A DNA stretch of 6,218 nucleotides from an uncultured Lachnospiraceae bacterium. GTDB lineage: Bacteria > Bacillota > Clostridia > Lachnospirales > Lachnospiraceae. The stretch's first letter is position 1. Each line of letters begins with the position of its first letter. The notes under the pieces were generated by a model. The model did not search any database. It worked only from the letters and a program-made list of their open reading frames with translations, and was not told the origin of the DNA. Both the position numbers and the translations under genes were made by a program. Shown piece after piece: positions 5,072 through 6,218 of the stretch. The stretch lies in NCBI GenBank assembly GCA_910577765.1, contig CAJTOV010000190.1, forward strand, positions 1 to 6,218. Direction: 5' to 3'.

Positions 5072-6163
5072 ATGAAAAAGACAATGAAACAGGCAGCCTG
5101 CGTGCTGATGGCAGCAATGGTTCTCACAGCCTGCGGCAGCTCCGGCCAAAGCTCCGCTCCGGCTACCACGGCAGCTCCGGCCACTACAGCGGCCCCGGCG
5201 GCAGCCGAGACATCCGGGGAGAAGGCAGAAGCCCCGGCAGCTCCGGCAGCAGGCGGCTTTGATGCATCCAGCTTCCCCAGTGCACCGGTGACCCTGGTGG
5301 TTCCCTGGAAGGTAGGCGGCGGCTCCGACGTGTCTGCAAGGGCAGCAGCCAATGTGTTCAAGAACTTTACCGGAGGCCAGCCTCTGGTGGTCAGCAATAT
5401 CGAAGGCGGCTCCGGGGTCCAGGGAGTATCCGAATACCTGACCTACGAGCCCAGCCCCTACAGTCTGTTAAGCTGGGCCACTGCCCAGACCATTAAGACC
5501 CATATGCAGGACACCAAGTTTTCGGCCCTGGATTTCCGTCCCATCTGCGGCTTTGTGGCAGACAGCCCCTACATTCTGGTCCGTACAGACTCCCAGTTCC
5601 AGACTATTGAGGACCTGGTAGAGTATGCCAAGGCCAATCCGGGTATGCTGACCATCGGCAACTCCGGCACCGGCGGCGGAAACCATCTGGCAGCCCTGCA
5701 GCTGTGTCTGGCTACGGGAATCGAAGTGAACCACATTGCCTATGAAGGCGGCGCGGCTTCCTCCTCCGCAGTACTCAGCGGAGAGATCGACTGCTCCATG
5801 AACATGCCGGCAGAAGGCCTGGCCAGTGTGGAAGCCGGGGAACTGCGGATGCTGTGCCTGTTTGCGGAGAAACGTTCCGACTTCTGGCCGGATGTGCCCA
5901 CTGCCAAGGAAAGCGGCATTGATGTGGTCAACAACCAGACCCGGGGCGTGGTCATCAACAAGGAGGTGCCGGAGGAGGCAGCCAAAGCCCTGGAAGCGAT
6001 CTTTGAAAAGGCCTGCCAGGACGAGTCCTTCAAGCAGTCCTTAAAGGATCTGAACATCAACGGGGTATGGCTGGATGCGGAAGCTTACGGCAAGACCATT
6101 GAAGAGGAAAATGCCCTGTACCAGGAGATTGTCAAGAGCAACGGACTGGGTGACAAATACTAA
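5072..6163 (+). CDS. TctC/Bug-family substrate-binding lipoprotein of a tripartite tricarboxylate transporter
   Basis: A 363-residue exported lipoprotein. The signal peptide starts MKKTMKQAACVLMAAM and ends in the lipobox LTAC, with Cys21 as the lipidation site. A low-complexity linker rich in Ala, Pro and Thr (about 28-62) tethers the binding domain to the membrane. The mature domain has Bug-family features: PVTLVVPWKVGGGSDVSARA (72-91), IEGGSGVQG (110-118), LTIGNSGTGGGNHLAALQL (193-211), IAYEGGAASSSAVLSGEID (222-240) and FWPDVPTAKESGIDV (271-285). Family members capture carboxylates such as citrate, or related organic acids, and deliver them to a TctA/TctB membrane pair. Those genes should lie beyond the right edge but cannot be seen. 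AAGGAAGGAGAGG (5051-5063), eight bases before the ATG, supports the start. Following the dehydrogenase without a terminator, it probably supplies that enzyme's substrate. The family call is firm; the ligand is unknown. Confidence 0.93.
   Translation: MKKTMKQAACVLMAAMVLTACGSSGQSSAPATTAAPATTAAPAAAETSGEKAEAPAAPAAGGFDASSFPSAPVTLVVPWKVGGGSDVSARAAANVFKNFTGGQPLVVSNIEGGSGVQGVSEYLTYEPSPYSLLSWATAQTIKTHMQDTKFSALDFRPICGFVADSPYILVRTDSQFQTIEDLVEYAKANPGMLTIGNSGTGGGNHLAALQLCLATGIEVNHIAYEGGAASSSAVLSGEIDCSMNMPAEGLASVEAGELRMLCLFAEKRSDFWPDVPTAKESGIDVVNNQTRGVVINKEVPEEAAKALEAIFEKACQDESFKQSLKDLNINGVWLDAEAYGKTIEEENALYQEIVKSNGLGDKY
5156..5191 (+). repeat. Two 18-bp coding repeats (APATTA) in the lipoprotein linker
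   Basis: Residues 29-34 and 35-40 are both APATTA, encoded by two 18-bp units that differ at third codon positions, followed by a decaying APAAA copy. They form part of the flexible tether between the lipid anchor and the binding domain. Such repeats can change copy number by slippage without shifting the frame. Confidence 0.7.
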
Positions 6164-6218
6164 AGTTACAGTTCACGGGGCGGGGAAAACTGGACAAAAA
6201 CAGACGTCAAGCTGGCTT

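Overview
The window looks like a chromosomal segment of a gut-type Lachnospiraceae/Clostridia bacterium (the Enterocloster/Hungatella kind of relative). The basis is protein similarity recalled from these families, strong AGGAGG-type ribosome binding sites, frequent TTG/GTG starts, and AT-rich intergenic DNA between moderately GC-rich genes. The species cannot be fixed from the sequence alone.

Left part (1-2780, all + strand) is accessory in character. It opens with an HNH endonuclease (16-717) whose likely ATPase partner would lie off the left edge. A short formate/nitrite-transporter-family channel follows (758-1363). Then comes a decayed AAA-like ATPase / PD-(D/E)XK nuclease gene (1411-2712). 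That gene has lost its Walker A region through one internal deletion and most of its nuclease domain through a second, and both deletions shift the frame. A good rho-independent terminator (2731-2780) closes this block.

Right part (2887-6218) is an intact metabolic module. An AraC-family regulator on the minus strand (2887-3738) diverges from a Gfo/Idh/MocA-family NAD(P)-dependent dehydrogenase (3942-4982), which is followed by a TctC/Bug-type substrate-binding lipoprotein (5072-6163). The roughly 200 bp between the divergent genes hold a near-consensus sigma-A promoter for the regulator. They also hold a -10 box without a good -35 for the dehydrogenase, and short repeats that could be regulator sites. 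Both divergent genes start with TTG directly downstream of strong Shine-Dalgarno sequences. The simplest reading is that the AraC protein senses a carboxylated, possibly sugar-derived compound. It would then activate its capture by the lipoprotein, its import by a tripartite tricarboxylate transporter (TctA/TctB expected off the right edge), and its oxidation by the dehydrogenase. The substrate is not known.

The last 55 bases (6164-6218) contain no start codon with a ribosome binding site, and I see no feature there. No tRNA, rRNA, CRISPR array or insertion sequence is visible. I did not find a convincing wholly new system. The best leads are the edge-cut HNH system, the two-deletion ATPase/nuclease relic, and the promoter-flanking repeats of the divergent module.
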